Shown here one piece after another: positions 24,974-34,560 of a DNA stretch of 64,000 nt. Under the pieces are notes generated by a model that worked only from the letters and a program-made list of their open reading frames with translations, had not been told where the DNA came from and did not search any database. Position 1 is the stretch's first letter. Each line of letters starts with the position of its first letter. The stretch comes from Clostridiales bacterium. GTDB taxonomy: Bacteria; Bacillota; DSM-16504; Desulfitibacterales; JAICDB01. Where the stretch lies: NCBI GenBank assembly GCA_020063565.1, contig JAICDB010000007.1, positions 97,642-161,641 on the forward strand, read 5' to 3'. The translations under genes were made by a program, and so were the position numbers.

Positions 24974-27900
24974 TCACATACTAGTTTGTGTTTTGATAAA
25001 GCTTTTATAATATTCTTCCAGCGATGAGCACCCTGGCTCCACTCCATTTTTAAAGGATGTGAGGGCTCTAACCATTGCCCGGGCTGTATCTAAAGAAGTA
25101 AGCAAACTTATACCGCTTTCTATGGCTCCCCTTCTGATTTTAAAGCCTGTTGTCTCCTGCCGTCTACCCTTTGTCGGAGTATTAATTACAAGTTGTATTT
25201 TCTGTTTGAGGAGTTCCTTTTTAAATTTATCCGCCGGAACCCTGGTATTTACCATATTAGCTTTTACGCCATTATCGTTCATAAAAACAGCAGTTTCTTG
25301 CGTTGCCGCAATTTCATAACCCAACCTTTGGAATTCCTTTGCAATATCCAGGCCTTCTTTTTTATCTTTATCTGCCAGCGAAAAGAAAACACCGCCCTTT
25401 TTCAACTTAAAGCCACTCGCCAGTAATGCCTTGTAAACTGCAATTTCAGGTGTCCCGTCTATTGCAAGTACCTCTCCGGTGGATTTCATCTCCGGTCCCA
25501 GGGAAACTTCAACTCCCTTTAGCTTTTCAAATGAAAATACCGGCGCCTTGACTGCCACAAAGGGAGGATTCGGACCAATGCCGTTTTTATAGCCCTGTTT
25601 TAAAAGCGACTCTCCAAGCATAACTTTCGTTGCCAGTTTAACAAGCGGTACACCCGTCACCTTGCTGATTATAGGCACAGTTCGCGATGCCCTGGGATTT
25701 ACTTCCAGTACATACACTCCATCATCATTAACCACAAATTGAATATTTATTAGTCCCTTAATTTTAAGTGCCTTTGCTATACTACACGTATATGCAGCTA
25801 TTTTTTCCTTTTCTTCCGGACTTAATGAAATTGCAGGATAAATAGCCATACTGTCCCCGGAATGGACCCCGGCCTTCTCTATATGCTCCATGATACCCGG
25901 AATAAATGTTGTTGTACCGTCACTAACCGCATCCACTTCTATTTCCCGACCCTGGAGGTACTTATCAATCAATACTGCACGGTTAGTATCAAATTTCAGC
26001 GCCGAATCAATGTATTCAACGAGTTCTTCACTGCTGCGGACAACTTCCATGGCCCTTCCCCCTATCACATAAGAAGGACGTACCATAACCGGATAGCCAA
26101 TTTTTTCTGCAATTTCGAGCGCTTCATCCTTAGACCGTGCTGAAGATGCCTTGGCCTGGGGAATACGGAGTTTTGTAAGTAACTTTTCAAACTTATCCCT
26201 ATCTTCGGCACAGTCTATGGACTCAGGGGGTGTTCCAAGGATGTTCACCCCGTACTCTTTAAGATTTTCCACAAGGTTGATAGCTGTTTGTCCTCCAAAT
26301 TGTACCATTACCCCCAGCGGTTTTTCCAGTTCAATAACATTCAACACATCTTCCGGGGTTAACGGTTCAAAATATAACTTTCCTGAAGTGTCAAAGTCGG
26401 TACTGACAGTTTCCGGGTTATTGTTTATGATAATCGATTCCACTCCCGCTTCTTCCAGAGCCCAGGCACAGTGAACAGAGCAATAGTCAAATTCTATTCC
26501 CTGACCGATCCTGATGGGACCTGAACCCAGTACCACTACTTTCTTCTTGTCATCGGGTATTGATTCATTTTCCTCATCATAGGTTGAATAGTAGTAAGGA
26601 GTGGTTGCTTCAAATTCTGCTGCACAGGTATCAACCATTTTATAAACAGGAGTTATTCCTGACTTTCTTCTTTTCTTCCTAATCTCCCGTTCACTTGTTC
26701 TCATGGTGTTGGCAATTTGCTTATCGGATATCCCCAAATCCTTACACTCTTTTAATATTTCCGGAGTTAAGTTTCCTTCTGCAAGTTTTTCCTCAATCTC
26801 AACAATTTTCCTTATCTTAACAAGGAAAAAATAATCTATGGCTGTTAAATTATAAAGCTCCTTTAAGGTCCATTTCCTACGAAAGGCCTCTGCTATTACA
26901 AAGAGTCTTTCATCATCCGGATGCTGCAAACGGTGTTCAATCTGCATATCGCTCCAGCTACCCGCTTCCGGATGTCGTAAACTCACAGTACCCATCTCCA
27001 GGGAACGAACGGCCTTCATCAAGGCGGCTTCAAAGGTCCTATCGATAGCCATTACCTCCCCTGTCGCCTTCATCTGGGTACCCAGGTTGCGGTCTGCGTA
27101 CGAAAACTTATCGTAAGGCCAGCGGGGTATTTTAACAACAACATAATCCAACGCCGGTTCAAAACAGGCTGTGGTTTTGCCCGTTACAGGGTTTTTGATT
27201 TCATCCAGCCTTTTACCTATTGCTATTTTAGCCGCCACTTTGGCAATTGGATATCCTGTAGCTTTGGAGGCAAGCGCACTGGAACGACTTACGCGGGGAT
27301 TCACTTCAATTACATAGTAGCGGTTGCTATACGGATTTAAAGCAAACTGGACGTTACAACCTCCTTCAACCTGGAGCGCCCTGATAATTTTAATGGAAGC
27401 AGAACGCAAAAGCTGGTATTCCATATCGCTCAAAGTCTGGGAAGGGGCCACCACAATACTGTCGCCGGTGTGGATTCCAACCGGGTCGATATTTTCCATG
27501 TTACAAATGGTAATACAGTTATCTGCTCCATCGCGAATCACTTCATATTCAATTTCTTTCCAACCGGCTACACTTTTTTCCAAGAGCACCTGGTTTACAA
27601 GACTGTTTCTCAGACCACTGTCCACAATTTCCTCAAGCTGCACCCGGTTATGAGCAATACCTCCTCCGGTGCCTCCCAGGGTATAGGCAGGCCTTACAAC
27701 CAGCGGGTAACCAACCTTCTCCACAAATTCCAATGCTTCTTGCAGGTCATTTACAATGGCGCTTTCGGGAACAGGCTCACCTATTTCCATCATTGTCCTT
27801 TTAAACATTTCCCTGTCTTCAGCCTTCATGATTGCTTCGACCGGAGTCCCCAAAAGCTCGACATCATACTTTTTGAGTATACCCCCTTTTTCGAGCTCCA

Positions 27901-28195
27901 ACGCCAGATTCAACCCTGTCTGTCCCCCTAGGGTTGGGAGAAGACCCCAGGGTTTCTCTTTTTTTATTACCTCTTCTAAAAATTCTACCGTTAAAGGTTC
28001 CAGGTAAACTTTATCTGCAATATTGCTGTCAGTCATGATGGTGGCAGGATTGCTGTTAACTAAAACTACTTCCATTCCTTCTTCCTTTAGTGCCTTACAG
28101 GCCTGAGTTCCCGCATAGTCAAATTCGGCAGCCTGGCCGATCACGATGGGACCCGAGCCAATGACAAGTACCTTTTGTGCTGTTTTAGGTGCCAT
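24974..28195 (-). CDS. carB: carbamoyl-phosphate synthase large subunit
   Basis: Makes carbamoyl phosphate from bicarbonate, ammonia (delivered from CarA) and two ATP. At 1073 residues it is full length, with two homologous halves: [20 protein letters not shown] and [10 protein letters not shown] in the first ATP-grasp half, [20 protein letters not shown] in the second, each followed by EVNPRxSRSS/T-type metal-binding segments ([14 protein letters not shown] and [14 protein letters not shown]), and a C-terminal MGS-like allosteric domain with [17 protein letters not shown]. Its placement inside the arginine operon suggests an arginine-controlled CPS. Confidence 0.97.
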   Translation of the reverse strand: MAPKTAQKVLVIGSGPIVIGQAAEFDYAGTQACKALKEEGMEVVLVNSNPATIMTDSNIADKVYLEPLTVEFLEEVIKKEKPWGLLPTLGGQTGLNLALELEKGGILKKYDVELLGTPVEAIMKAEDREMFKRTMMEIGEPVPESAIVNDLQEALEFVEKVGYPLVVRPAYTLGGTGGGIAHNRVQLEEIVDSGLRNSLVNQVLLEKSVAGWKEIEYEVIRDGADNCITICNMENIDPVGIHTGDSIVVAPSQTLSDMEYQLLRSASIKIIRALQVEGGCNVQFALNPYSNRYYVIEVNPRVSRSSALASKATGYPIAKVAAKIAIGKRLDEIKNPVTGKTTACFEPALDYVVVKIPRWPYDKFSYADRNLGTQMKATGEVMAIDRTFEAALMKAVRSLEMGTVSLRHPEAGSWSDMQIEHRLQHPDDERLFVIAEAFRRKWTLKELYNLTAIDYFFLVKIRKIVEIEEKLAEGNLTPEILKECKDLGISDKQIANTMRTSEREIRKKRRKSGITPVYKMVDTCAAEFEATTPYYYSTYDEENESIPDDKKKVVVLGSGPIRIGQGIEFDYCSVHCAWALEEAGVESIIINNNPETVSTDFDTSGKLYFEPLTPEDVLNVIELEKPLGVMVQFGGQTAINLVENLKEYGVNILGTPPESIDCAEDRDKFEKLLTKLRIPQAKASSARSKDEALEIAEKIGYPVMVRPSYVIGGRAMEVVRSSEELVEYIDSALKFDTNRAVLIDKYLQGREIEVDAVSDGTTTFIPGIMEHIEKAGVHSGDSMAIYPAISLSPEEKEKIAAYTCSIAKALKIKGLINIQFVVNDDGVYVLEVNPRASRTVPIISKVTGVPLVKLATKVMLGESLLKQGYKNGIGPNPPFVAVKAPVFSFEKLKGVEVSLGPEMKSTGEVLAIDGTPEIAVYKALLASGFKLKKGGVFFSLADKDKKEGLDIAKEFQRLGYEIAATQETAVFMNDNGVKANMVNTRVPADKFKKELLKQKIQLVINTPTKGRRQETTGFKIRRGAIESGISLLTSLDTARAMVRALTSFKNGVEPGCSSLEEYYKSFIKTQTSM

Positions 28196-28208
28196 TAGAT
28201 TACCTCCT

Positions 28209-29297
28209 TTACGCCACCCCGGTCCTTTTGGACTCCATTAATTCAACAAATTTGGGAAACAAGTAGCCCGAATCAAGTGGTCCCGGAGCAGCTTCGGGGT
28301 GATACTGAACTCCGAAAACCGGAAGCTCTTTGTGGGCAATGCCCTCTACAGTACCGTCGTTGAGATTTTTGTGGGTCATCACAAGTGAGTCCGGTAACTC
28401 AGGAGATACTGCATAGCCATGATTTTGAGACGTTATGTAAACACGTCCCGTTTTTAAATCTTTAACAGGGTGATTTGCTCCCCGGTGTCCAAATTTCAGC
28501 TTATAAGTATCCGCTCCAAATGCCATCGCAATTAGCTGCTGACCCAGGCAAATTCCAAAGACAGGAAAATGTTTACATAATTCCCTGATTGTCTGTGTTG
28601 CTCCGGGTACATCCTTGGGGTCACCAGGTCCATTTGAAAGGAAAATTCCATCCGGTTCCGCCTTTATTATTTCTTCCGCCGGAGTAAAGCTGGGAACTAC
28701 TGTCAAATCACAACCTGCCTCCTGCAATCTCTTTAAAATACTGTGCTTAATACCGAAATCCATTACAATAACCCTTTTGCCGTTTCCCGGAATACGATAC
28801 GGTTCAGGGGTAGTAACTTCCTCAACGTAATTTTGTCCCTGGATCTTGAAGTTTTGAACTTGCTGAAGCAGGCTGGATATATTGATTTCATCTCCTGAAG
28901 TATTGATTATTATTCCGCGCATTACCCCGGAGGTCCTCAGCCTTTTTGTAAGGGCTCTTGTGTCAATACCTGCCAGGCCTATTATTTTGTTCCTTTGCAG
29001 GTAGCCGTTCAGTGTTTCCCTTGCTTTCCAGTTACTGGGTTCAGCACAGCTCTCCCTTACTATAAATCCCTTCACCTTTGGTCCTGTTGATTCGCTGTAG
29101 TCATTGTTCAAACCGTAATTGCCAATTAACGGGTAGGTCATTGTCACAATCTGCCCCGTATAGGAAGGATCAGTTAAAACCTCCTGGTAGCCTGTCATGG
29201 AAGTATTAAAGACTACTTCCCCCAGGTTAGCTCCCTTGTAGCCAAAACCTTTACCGTAAAAAACACTCCCGTCTTCAAGTACTAGGGCTGCCTTCAC
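28209..29297 (-). CDS. carA: carbamoyl-phosphate synthase small (glutaminase) subunit
   Basis: Class I glutamine amidotransferase that feeds ammonia to CarB. The 362-residue protein has the N-terminal domain ([14 protein letters not shown]), [11 protein letters not shown], the nucleophile elbow [14 protein letters not shown] with the active Cys, and the His-Glu pair in [15 protein letters not shown] 29297 overlaps the argD stop in a GTGA arrangement, indicating translational coupling, and carB follows 13 bases later. Confidence 0.97.
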   Translation of the reverse strand: MKAALVLEDGSVFYGKGFGYKGANLGEVVFNTSMTGYQEVLTDPSYTGQIVTMTYPLIGNYGLNNDYSESTGPKVKGFIVRESCAEPSNWKARETLNGYLQRNKIIGLAGIDTRALTKRLRTSGVMRGIIINTSGDEINISSLLQQVQNFKIQGQNYVEEVTTPEPYRIPGNGKRVIVMDFGIKHSILKRLQEAGCDLTVVPSFTPAEEIIKAEPDGIFLSNGPGDPKDVPGATQTIRELCKHFPVFGICLGQQLIAMAFGADTYKLKFGHRGANHPVKDLKTGRVYITSQNHGYAVSPELPDSLVMTHKNLNDGTVEGIAHKELPVFGVQYHPEAAPGPLDSGYLFPKFVELMESKRTGVA

Positions 29298-30496
29298 TTG
29301 CCATCACCCATTTCCTCAAATACGAAGTTAACTTTTTCTAAAGCAGTATCTATTTCATCCCTGGTTACATTAAGGGGCGGTAAGAAACGGAGAACATTTT
29401 TACCTGCCGGGCTTAAAAGGAGTCCTTTTTCCAGGCATTTTTTGACTACAGGTACTGCCTCAATTTCTAATTCCATACCTACCAGCAGTCCCAGGCCCCT
29501 TACTTCTCCTGCAAAGGAATATGTGCCGGAAATTTCCTTTAAACCTTCAACCAAATACTCACCCATCTCTTTAGCATTTTCCGGTAGCTTTTCTTCCAGC
29601 ATTGTTGTTATAACAGCTTCTGCAGCAGCACATGCCAGGGGATTACCCCCAAAGGTGGAGGCATGGTCCCCGGGAGCAAAACTTTCCGCTACACGTTCCT
29701 TGGCAAGCATGGCCCCAATGGCGGTTCCCCCGCCTAAAGCCTTGGCAAGTGTCATAATGTGGGGTTCCACTCCGTAATTTTGATAGCAGAACAGTTTTCC
29801 CGTTCTCCCCATACCGCACTGGACTTCATCAAATATCAGGAGAATATCCTTCTCTTTACAGAGTTTTTGTATTTCTTCTAAAAACTCCTTATTAGCAACA
29901 TTTACCCCGCCTTCACCCTGAACAGGTTCAAGCATAATGGCGCATACATCATCTGTGACACTCTCTTTTAAGGCTTCAAGATCGTTAAAGGGGACGTACA
30001 TGAAACCTTCCGGCAGCGGCTCATAGCCCTTCTGAACCTTTTCCTGCCCCGTAGCTGTTAGTGTTGCATAGGTCCTGCCGTGAAATGATTTTTTCATTGT
30101 GATAATCCGGTAACAATTCTCACCGTGGTGTTTTTTACCGTACTTCCTGGCAAGCTTGATTGCTGCTTCATTTGCTTCAGCACCGCTGTTACAGAAGAAT
30201 GTTTTGTCGAAGGCGCTGTTTTCTGCCAGTAGCTTTGCAACCTTGACCTGGGGCTCTATCCAGTAGAGGTTTGAGCAGTGGAAGAGCTTCTCGCTCTGCG
30301 CCCTGATTGCAGCAGTAAGCTTTGGATGACAGTGGCCAAGGGAAGTTACGGCAAGTCCACCTACAAAATCAAGATATTCTTTGCCATCTGCATCCCATAC
30401 CTTGCTTCCCTTGCCTTCTACCAGTGCCACAGGGAAGCGTGCATAAGTATTCATCACATATTGGGTTCCCTCTTCTATTATTGTACTGTTATTCAT
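29294..30496 (-). CDS. argD: acetylornithine aminotransferase
   Basis: PLP-dependent transamination between N-acetylglutamate semialdehyde and N-acetylornithine. The 400-residue class III aminotransferase has YLDFVGGLAVTSLGH, FFCNSGAEANEAAIKLAR, LLIFDEVQCGMGRTGK and the PLP-lysine in MTLAKALGGGTAIGAM. ATG 30496, preceded by AGGAGGA inside argB, is preferred over an upstream in-frame start at 30517; it overlaps the argB stop by 8 bases. Confidence 0.95.
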   Translation of the reverse strand: MNNSTIIEEGTQYVMNTYARFPVALVEGKGSKVWDADGKEYLDFVGGLAVTSLGHCHPKLTAAIRAQSEKLFHCSNLYWIEPQVKVAKLLAENSAFDKTFFCNSGAEANEAAIKLARKYGKKHHGENCYRIITMKKSFHGRTYATLTATGQEKVQKGYEPLPEGFMYVPFNDLEALKESVTDDVCAIMLEPVQGEGGVNVANKEFLEEIQKLCKEKDILLIFDEVQCGMGRTGKLFCYQNYGVEPHIMTLAKALGGGTAIGAMLAKERVAESFAPGDHASTFGGNPLACAAAEAVITTMLEEKLPENAKEMGEYLVEGLKEISGTYSFAGEVRGLGLLVGMELEIEAVPVVKKCLEKGLLLSPAGKNVLRFLPPLNVTRDEIDTALEKVNFVFEEMGDGK

Positions 30497-31370
30497 TATC
30501 GTCCTCCTCACGGTCATTAATTACCATAGTTCCTACACCCTGATCGGTAAATACTTCAAGAAGTGGTGAATGGGGTGTTCTGCCGTCAATGATATGGGCG
30601 CTTTTCACGCCGCCTTCTAAGGCCTTTACACAGCATTTAAGTTTGGGAATCATCCCCCCGGAGATTATTCCTTCTTCAATTAAATTTTGAACTTCAGAAG
30701 ATTTAATAGTTGATATGAAGGATTCCTCATCATTCATATCCTTGTAGATACCCTTGACATCCGTTAAAAGCATTAATTTTTCCGCTTTCAGGCACGCAGC
30801 CAGCTCTCCGGCCACAGTATCAGCATTGATGTTATAGCTCTGCCCGTCGGGCCCCACACCTACGGGAGCCACCACCGGGATATAGCCCTGCTGCATCACT
30901 GTGTGCAAAATGGCAGGGTTTATTTTTTTGACTTCCCCAACATAACCCAGATCACTGCTTTGGGGAATGGCTTCGATAATTTCCCCGTCTTTTCCGGAAA
31001 AGCCAAGCGCCTTGCCACCATGGCGGCTGATGCTGCTTACGATACATTTATTGACTTTCCCAACTAAAACCATTTCCACAATATCCATTGTTTCAGCGTC
31101 AGTTACCCTTAAACCATTAATAAATTCCGATTTTTTGCCGATTTTATCAAGCATTGTACTGATTTCAGGTCCGCCACCGTGTACTATAACAGGATGCATT
31201 CCCACATATTTCATAAGAACTGCATCCATAGCCACCGTCTGCTTTAACTCATCATTTAGCATGGCATGACCGCCGTACTTTATTAAAATCGTTTTACCGT
31301 AAAATCTCTTAATATAGGGCAGGGCTTCAACCAAGATATTAGCCCTTTCCGCCGGAGATAAAGTTGTCAT
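30489..31370 (-). CDS. argB: acetylglutamate kinase
   Basis: Phosphorylates N-acetylglutamate, usually the arginine-feedback step. The 293-residue amino-acid-kinase-fold protein has TILIKYGGHAML, VIVHGGGPEISTMLDKIG, VAPVGVGPDGQSYNINADTV (ATP and acetylglutamate site) and MIPKLKCCVKALEGG. An N-terminal helix (RANILVEALPYIKRFYG) resembles that of arginine-sensitive hexameric kinases. It lies between argJ (12-base gap) and argD (8-base overlap). Confidence 0.96.
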   Translation of the reverse strand: MTTLSPAERANILVEALPYIKRFYGKTILIKYGGHAMLNDELKQTVAMDAVLMKYVGMHPVIVHGGGPEISTMLDKIGKKSEFINGLRVTDAETMDIVEMVLVGKVNKCIVSSISRHGGKALGFSGKDGEIIEAIPQSSDLGYVGEVKKINPAILHTVMQQGYIPVVAPVGVGPDGQSYNINADTVAGELAACLKAEKLMLLTDVKGIYKDMNDEESFISTIKSSEVQNLIEEGIISGGMIPKLKCCVKALEGGVKSAHIIDGRTPHSPLLEVFTDQGVGTMVINDREEDDNE

Positions 31371-31382
31371 TTTGCGCCCTCC

Positions 31383-32618
31383 TTATGAGCGGTAATCGGC
31401 ATTTATTCTTACATACTCATAGGACAAATCGCAGCCCCATGCCTTTGCAGAATAAGTACCGTCATGAAGGTCTATCACTATTTTGATTTCTTTTTCCTTT
31501 AATATTTCAGCTGCCTTTTCCTCGCTGAAATTTAAGCCCATTCCGGCCTCCATCATCTGCTCCCGGCCCCAGTCGCTTTCCAGGAAAACATCAACCTTAT
31601 CCGGGTCGAAATTGGCGCCGGAATTACCCACTGCCATGATGACCCTTCCCCAGTTTGCATCTTCGCCAAAGATTGCTGTTTTCACAAGGTTTGATTCAGT
31701 TACCTTGCGGGCAGCCTTGCGCGCATCTTCCGAAGTAGCTGCATTTTTCACCTCTACTTCCAGTACCTTTGTAACACCTTCTCCATCCTCTACAATCTTT
31801 TTGGCTAAGGACTTGCAAATTTCGTATAAGGCTTCCTTAAACTTTTCGTAAGTAGGTCCTTCCATTTCTACAGGTGAATTTCCGGCTGCCCCGTTTGCAA
31901 GTACCAGAACCATGTCATTTGTACTTGTATCACCATCTACGCTTATCATGTTAAAGGTTTCATTAACAACTTCCCTTAAAGCATGTTGTAAAACCTTAGA
32001 AGATATTGCTGCATCTGTGGTTATAAAACCCAGCATAGTTGCCATATTGGGATGAATCATACCTGAACCCTTTGCTATGCCACCAAGGGTTACTGTTTTT
32101 CCGTCCAGGTCCACTATGACAGTTTCCTCTTTGGGAACAGTGTCTGTAGTCATTATTCCTTCGGCAGCAGCTAAACCACCGGTTTTTGACAACTTGCTGC
32201 ACGCGTCTTCAATTCCTTTTTGAATTTTATCCATGGGAAGGGTAACACCAATTACCCCGGTCGAAGCTACCAGCACCTCCTCTTTTGGAATGCCCAGTAA
32301 CTCACCACTCAAAGCTGCCATCTCCCTGGCATCCTCAAGTCCCCTCTTGCCTGTACAGGCATTTGCAACTGCGCTATTGACAACAATTGCCCTGGCATGA
32401 CCTGCAGTTTTCTTTAAATGTTCCATATTTACTATTACAGGTGCTGCCTTCACAGCATTTTGGGTAAAAACACCCGCTGCTGCGGCGGGAGTTTCGGAAA
32501 AAATTACCGTCACGTCTTTTTTAGCCTTTTTTAAACCTGCGTGAACCCCGCTTGCAATGAACCCTTTCGGTGCGCACACACCTGTAATATTTTCTTTACA
32601 TCCACACTCAATTGCCAT
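31383..32618 (-). CDS. argJ: bifunctional glutamate N-acetyltransferase / ornithine acetyltransferase
   Basis: Ntn-type autoprocessing enzyme that recycles the acetyl group from acetylornithine to glutamate. The 411-residue precursor shows PKGFIASGVHAGLKKAKKD, NAVKAAPVIV, NSAVANACTG and the cleavage/nucleophile site KGSGMIHPNMATMLGF, where the Thr after MA begins the beta chain. Together with the absence of argA and argE in the operon it points to the acetyl cycle. Confidence 0.96.
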   Translation of the reverse strand: MAIECGCKENITGVCAPKGFIASGVHAGLKKAKKDVTVIFSETPAAAAGVFTQNAVKAAPVIVNMEHLKKTAGHARAIVVNSAVANACTGKRGLEDAREMAALSGELLGIPKEEVLVASTGVIGVTLPMDKIQKGIEDACSKLSKTGGLAAAEGIMTTDTVPKEETVIVDLDGKTVTLGGIAKGSGMIHPNMATMLGFITTDAAISSKVLQHALREVVNETFNMISVDGDTSTNDMVLVLANGAAGNSPVEMEGPTYEKFKEALYEICKSLAKKIVEDGEGVTKVLEVEVKNAATSEDARKAARKVTESNLVKTAIFGEDANWGRVIMAVGNSGANFDPDKVDVFLESDWGREQMMEAGMGLNFSEEKAAEILKEKEIKIVIDLHDGTYSAKAWGCDLSYEYVRINADYRS

Positions 32619-32651
32619 CTGTATTACCCCCCTGAGTAAGCATCAAATTAT

Positions 32652-33692
32652 TTATGGATAAACGGCCGTATTAGTGAGTCCCGTCTTTTCTTCCAGTGCA
32701 AATAAAATATTCATATTTTGTACCGCCTGGCCGGCAGCGCCTTTAATTAAATTATCTATCACAGAGACAACTACCAGCCGGCCGGTTCTTTCATCAAGCG
32801 TCAGATTTATAAAGCAGTTGTTCGTTCCCGCTACCAGCTTTGTGCCCGGCCAGATGCCCGGTTTCAAAACCTTAACAAAGTATTCGTCCTGATAGGCTTC
32901 TTCATATATCCCCCTCACTTCCTCAAGGGAAAGTGTTTTCTTAAGCTTGACATATACCGTACTCAATATCCCCCGCGTCATAGGAGTAAGGTGAGGGGTA
33001 AACAGCAGGTTTACTTTTTCTCCTGCAATATTTGTAAGCTCCTGCTCAATTTCCGGCGTATGGCGATGGGAAGCCACCCCGTAGGCGGAAATGCTTTCAT
33101 TGCAGATCGAATAAAGCATTCCAACCTTGGCCTTTCTACCGGCTCCTGAGACCCCTGACTTGGAGTCAATTACTATATCATTCGTCACTATGAGATTTTC
33201 CTTTAATGCCGGCATTAGGGCCAGAATTACACTTGTAGGGTAACACCCTGGATTAGCAACAATGTCAGCATCTTTTATTTTGACACGGTGTACTTCAGGT
33301 AGCCCGTAAACCGCTTTCTCAAGTAATTCCTGTGCAGTATGCTCCGTCTTGTACCACTTTTCATAGTCTTCAGCAGATTTAAGGCGAAAGTCGGCTCCCA
33401 GGTCTATTATCTTTTTACCCTGGTTGTATGCTTCTTTTACCACTCCGGCGGAGTGGCCGTGGGGAAGTGCTATAAAAATAACATCGCTTTCTGCTACTAC
33501 CTGCTCCGGGTCCAGATCGGAAAGTATGCAGTCCACTTTACCTGACAGGTGAGGGTAAACTTCCGAGATGTTCATGCCTGCGTATGTTTGAGATGTGAGA
33601 AGCGAGATTTCAACTTGCGGGTGTTCTGCCAACAAGCGAACCAGTTCAATTCCCGAAAAACCCGTAGCGCCTATAACTCCTGCTTTAATCAT
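32652..33692 (-). CDS. argC: N-acetyl-gamma-glutamyl-phosphate reductase
   Basis: NADPH-dependent reduction of acetylglutamyl phosphate to the semialdehyde. The 346-residue protein begins GVIGATGFSGIELVRLL, has the ALPHGHSAGVVKEA segment and the catalytic cysteine in VANPGCYPTSVILAL, then SGVSGAGRKAKVG. It is first in the argCJBD-carAB-argFG operon; AAGGAGG precedes ATG 33692 and the promoter with ARG-box-like palindromes lies 50-80 bases upstream. Confidence 0.96.
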   Translation of the reverse strand: MIKAGVIGATGFSGIELVRLLAEHPQVEISLLTSQTYAGMNISEVYPHLSGKVDCILSDLDPEQVVAESDVIFIALPHGHSAGVVKEAYNQGKKIIDLGADFRLKSAEDYEKWYKTEHTAQELLEKAVYGLPEVHRVKIKDADIVANPGCYPTSVILALMPALKENLIVTNDIVIDSKSGVSGAGRKAKVGMLYSICNESISAYGVASHRHTPEIEQELTNIAGEKVNLLFTPHLTPMTRGILSTVYVKLKKTLSLEEVRGIYEEAYQDEYFVKVLKPGIWPGTKLVAGTNNCFINLTLDERTGRLVVVSVIDNLIKGAAGQAVQNMNILFALEEKTGLTNTAVYP

Positions 33693-33705
33693 TGCAAATC
33701 CTCCT

Positions 33706-33771
33706 TATGCATAAATATTCGCTCGTATGTATATTGGTTATAATTATACATAGCTTTGCATGAAAATGCAA
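33706..33771 (-). promoter_or_regulatory. arginine operon promoter with two ARG-box-like palindromes
   Basis: Minus strand: -35 TTGCAT (33771-33766), 17-base spacer, -10 TATAAT (33748-33743). The exact palindrome ttgcatgaaaatgcaa (33756-33771) covers the -35, and a second AT-rich element with ATGCATAAATATTCGC (about 33706-33724) lies between the start and argC. Both resemble ArgR/AhrC boxes, so arginine-dependent repression is expected. Confidence 0.75.
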
Positions 33772-33814
33772 TGGCTTTTTTGTTAATTTTTGATTAAAAC
33801 TCGCTCTTTAGTGA

Positions 33815-33852
33815 AGAAAAAAGCCGGGTGGATGATGGACATCCCTCCGGCT
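33815..33852 (-). terminator. terminator of the iron ABC transporter operon
   Basis: Minus strand agccgg-ag-ggatg...catcc-ac-ccggct followed by a T-run, 25 bases past the ATPase stop. Confidence 0.85.
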
Positions 33853-33876
33853 AGTTTACAATTTATTTACATCTTA

Positions 33877-34557
33877 CTAATCCAAGATATCTTTTGGTTT
33901 TCCAACTCTAACTATTTGGCCTTCCTTTAAAATTACTACTCTATCGGCAATAGCTTTAGAATCTTCCCTATCATGTGTTACAAAAATAGATGTTATTCCG
34001 GTCTGCTTTATTATTTTTCTCAAGTCTTCCCTTATTTTACATTGTAAATCTGCGTCCAAATTACTAAAAGGCTCATCCAATAATAATAAGGAAGGACTGG
34101 GTGCCAGAGCTCTGGCCAGCGCCACTCTTTGCTGCTGGCCACCGCTTAATTCGTAAGGATACCTGTCCTTAAAGTCTTCCAAGTTCACCAGGTTTAAAAC
34201 TTCCTGCAATCTTTTATTTTTGTCTTTTTTAGTTAATTTTTTCAGTCCAAACTTGATATTTTGGGCTGCCGTCAGGTGGGGAAATAAGGCATAATCCTGA
34301 AAGACCATTCCGATACCTCTTTTTTCAGGCAATACAAAAGTGTTATTATCCACAATCACCCGATCATTTATTCTAATCAGACCGCTGCTCGGTACTTCAA
34401 GTCCTGAAATCAATCTCAAAACGGTACTTTTCCCGCTTCCACTCTCACCTAAAATAGAAATAATTTCTCCTTTTTCTATCTCAATAGTAAAATCTTTTAA
34501 AATTTTTTCTTTAGAGTTTTTATACTTAAAATTTAACCCCTTTATCTGCACATACAT
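33877..34557 (-). CDS. iron(III) ABC transporter ATP-binding protein
   Basis: ABC ATPase of 226 residues. Walker A GESGSGKST near residue 40, Q-loop VFQDYALFPH, signature LSGGQQQRVALARAL, Walker B LLLLDEPFSNLDA and the switch histidine in FVTHD. It ends soon after the nucleotide-binding domain, shorter than FbpC/PotA proteins with a C-terminal regulatory domain. ATG 34557 fits the AGGAGG that lies across the permease stop; GTG 34560 is an alternative. It powers import by the permease and binding protein encoded upstream. Confidence 0.9.
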   Translation of the reverse strand: MYVQIKGLNFKYKNSKEKILKDFTIEIEKGEIISILGESGSGKSTVLRLISGLEVPSSGLIRINDRVIVDNNTFVLPEKRGIGMVFQDYALFPHLTAAQNIKFGLKKLTKKDKNKRLQEVLNLVNLEDFKDRYPYELSGGQQQRVALARALAPSPSLLLLDEPFSNLDADLQCKIREDLRKIIKQTGITSIFVTHDREDSKAIADRVVILKEGQIVRVGKPKDILD

Positions 34558-34560
34558 CAC

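Noticed and set aside
24974..28195. Several long open frames on the plus strand across carB
   Set aside because: They are antisense to a full-length, strongly conserved gene and have no ribosome sites or recognisable products.
33693..33876. T-box or other riboswitch ahead of argC
   Set aside because: No T-box sequence (GGTGGNACCGCG) or other known aptamer core is visible; the palindromes fit ArgR boxes better.
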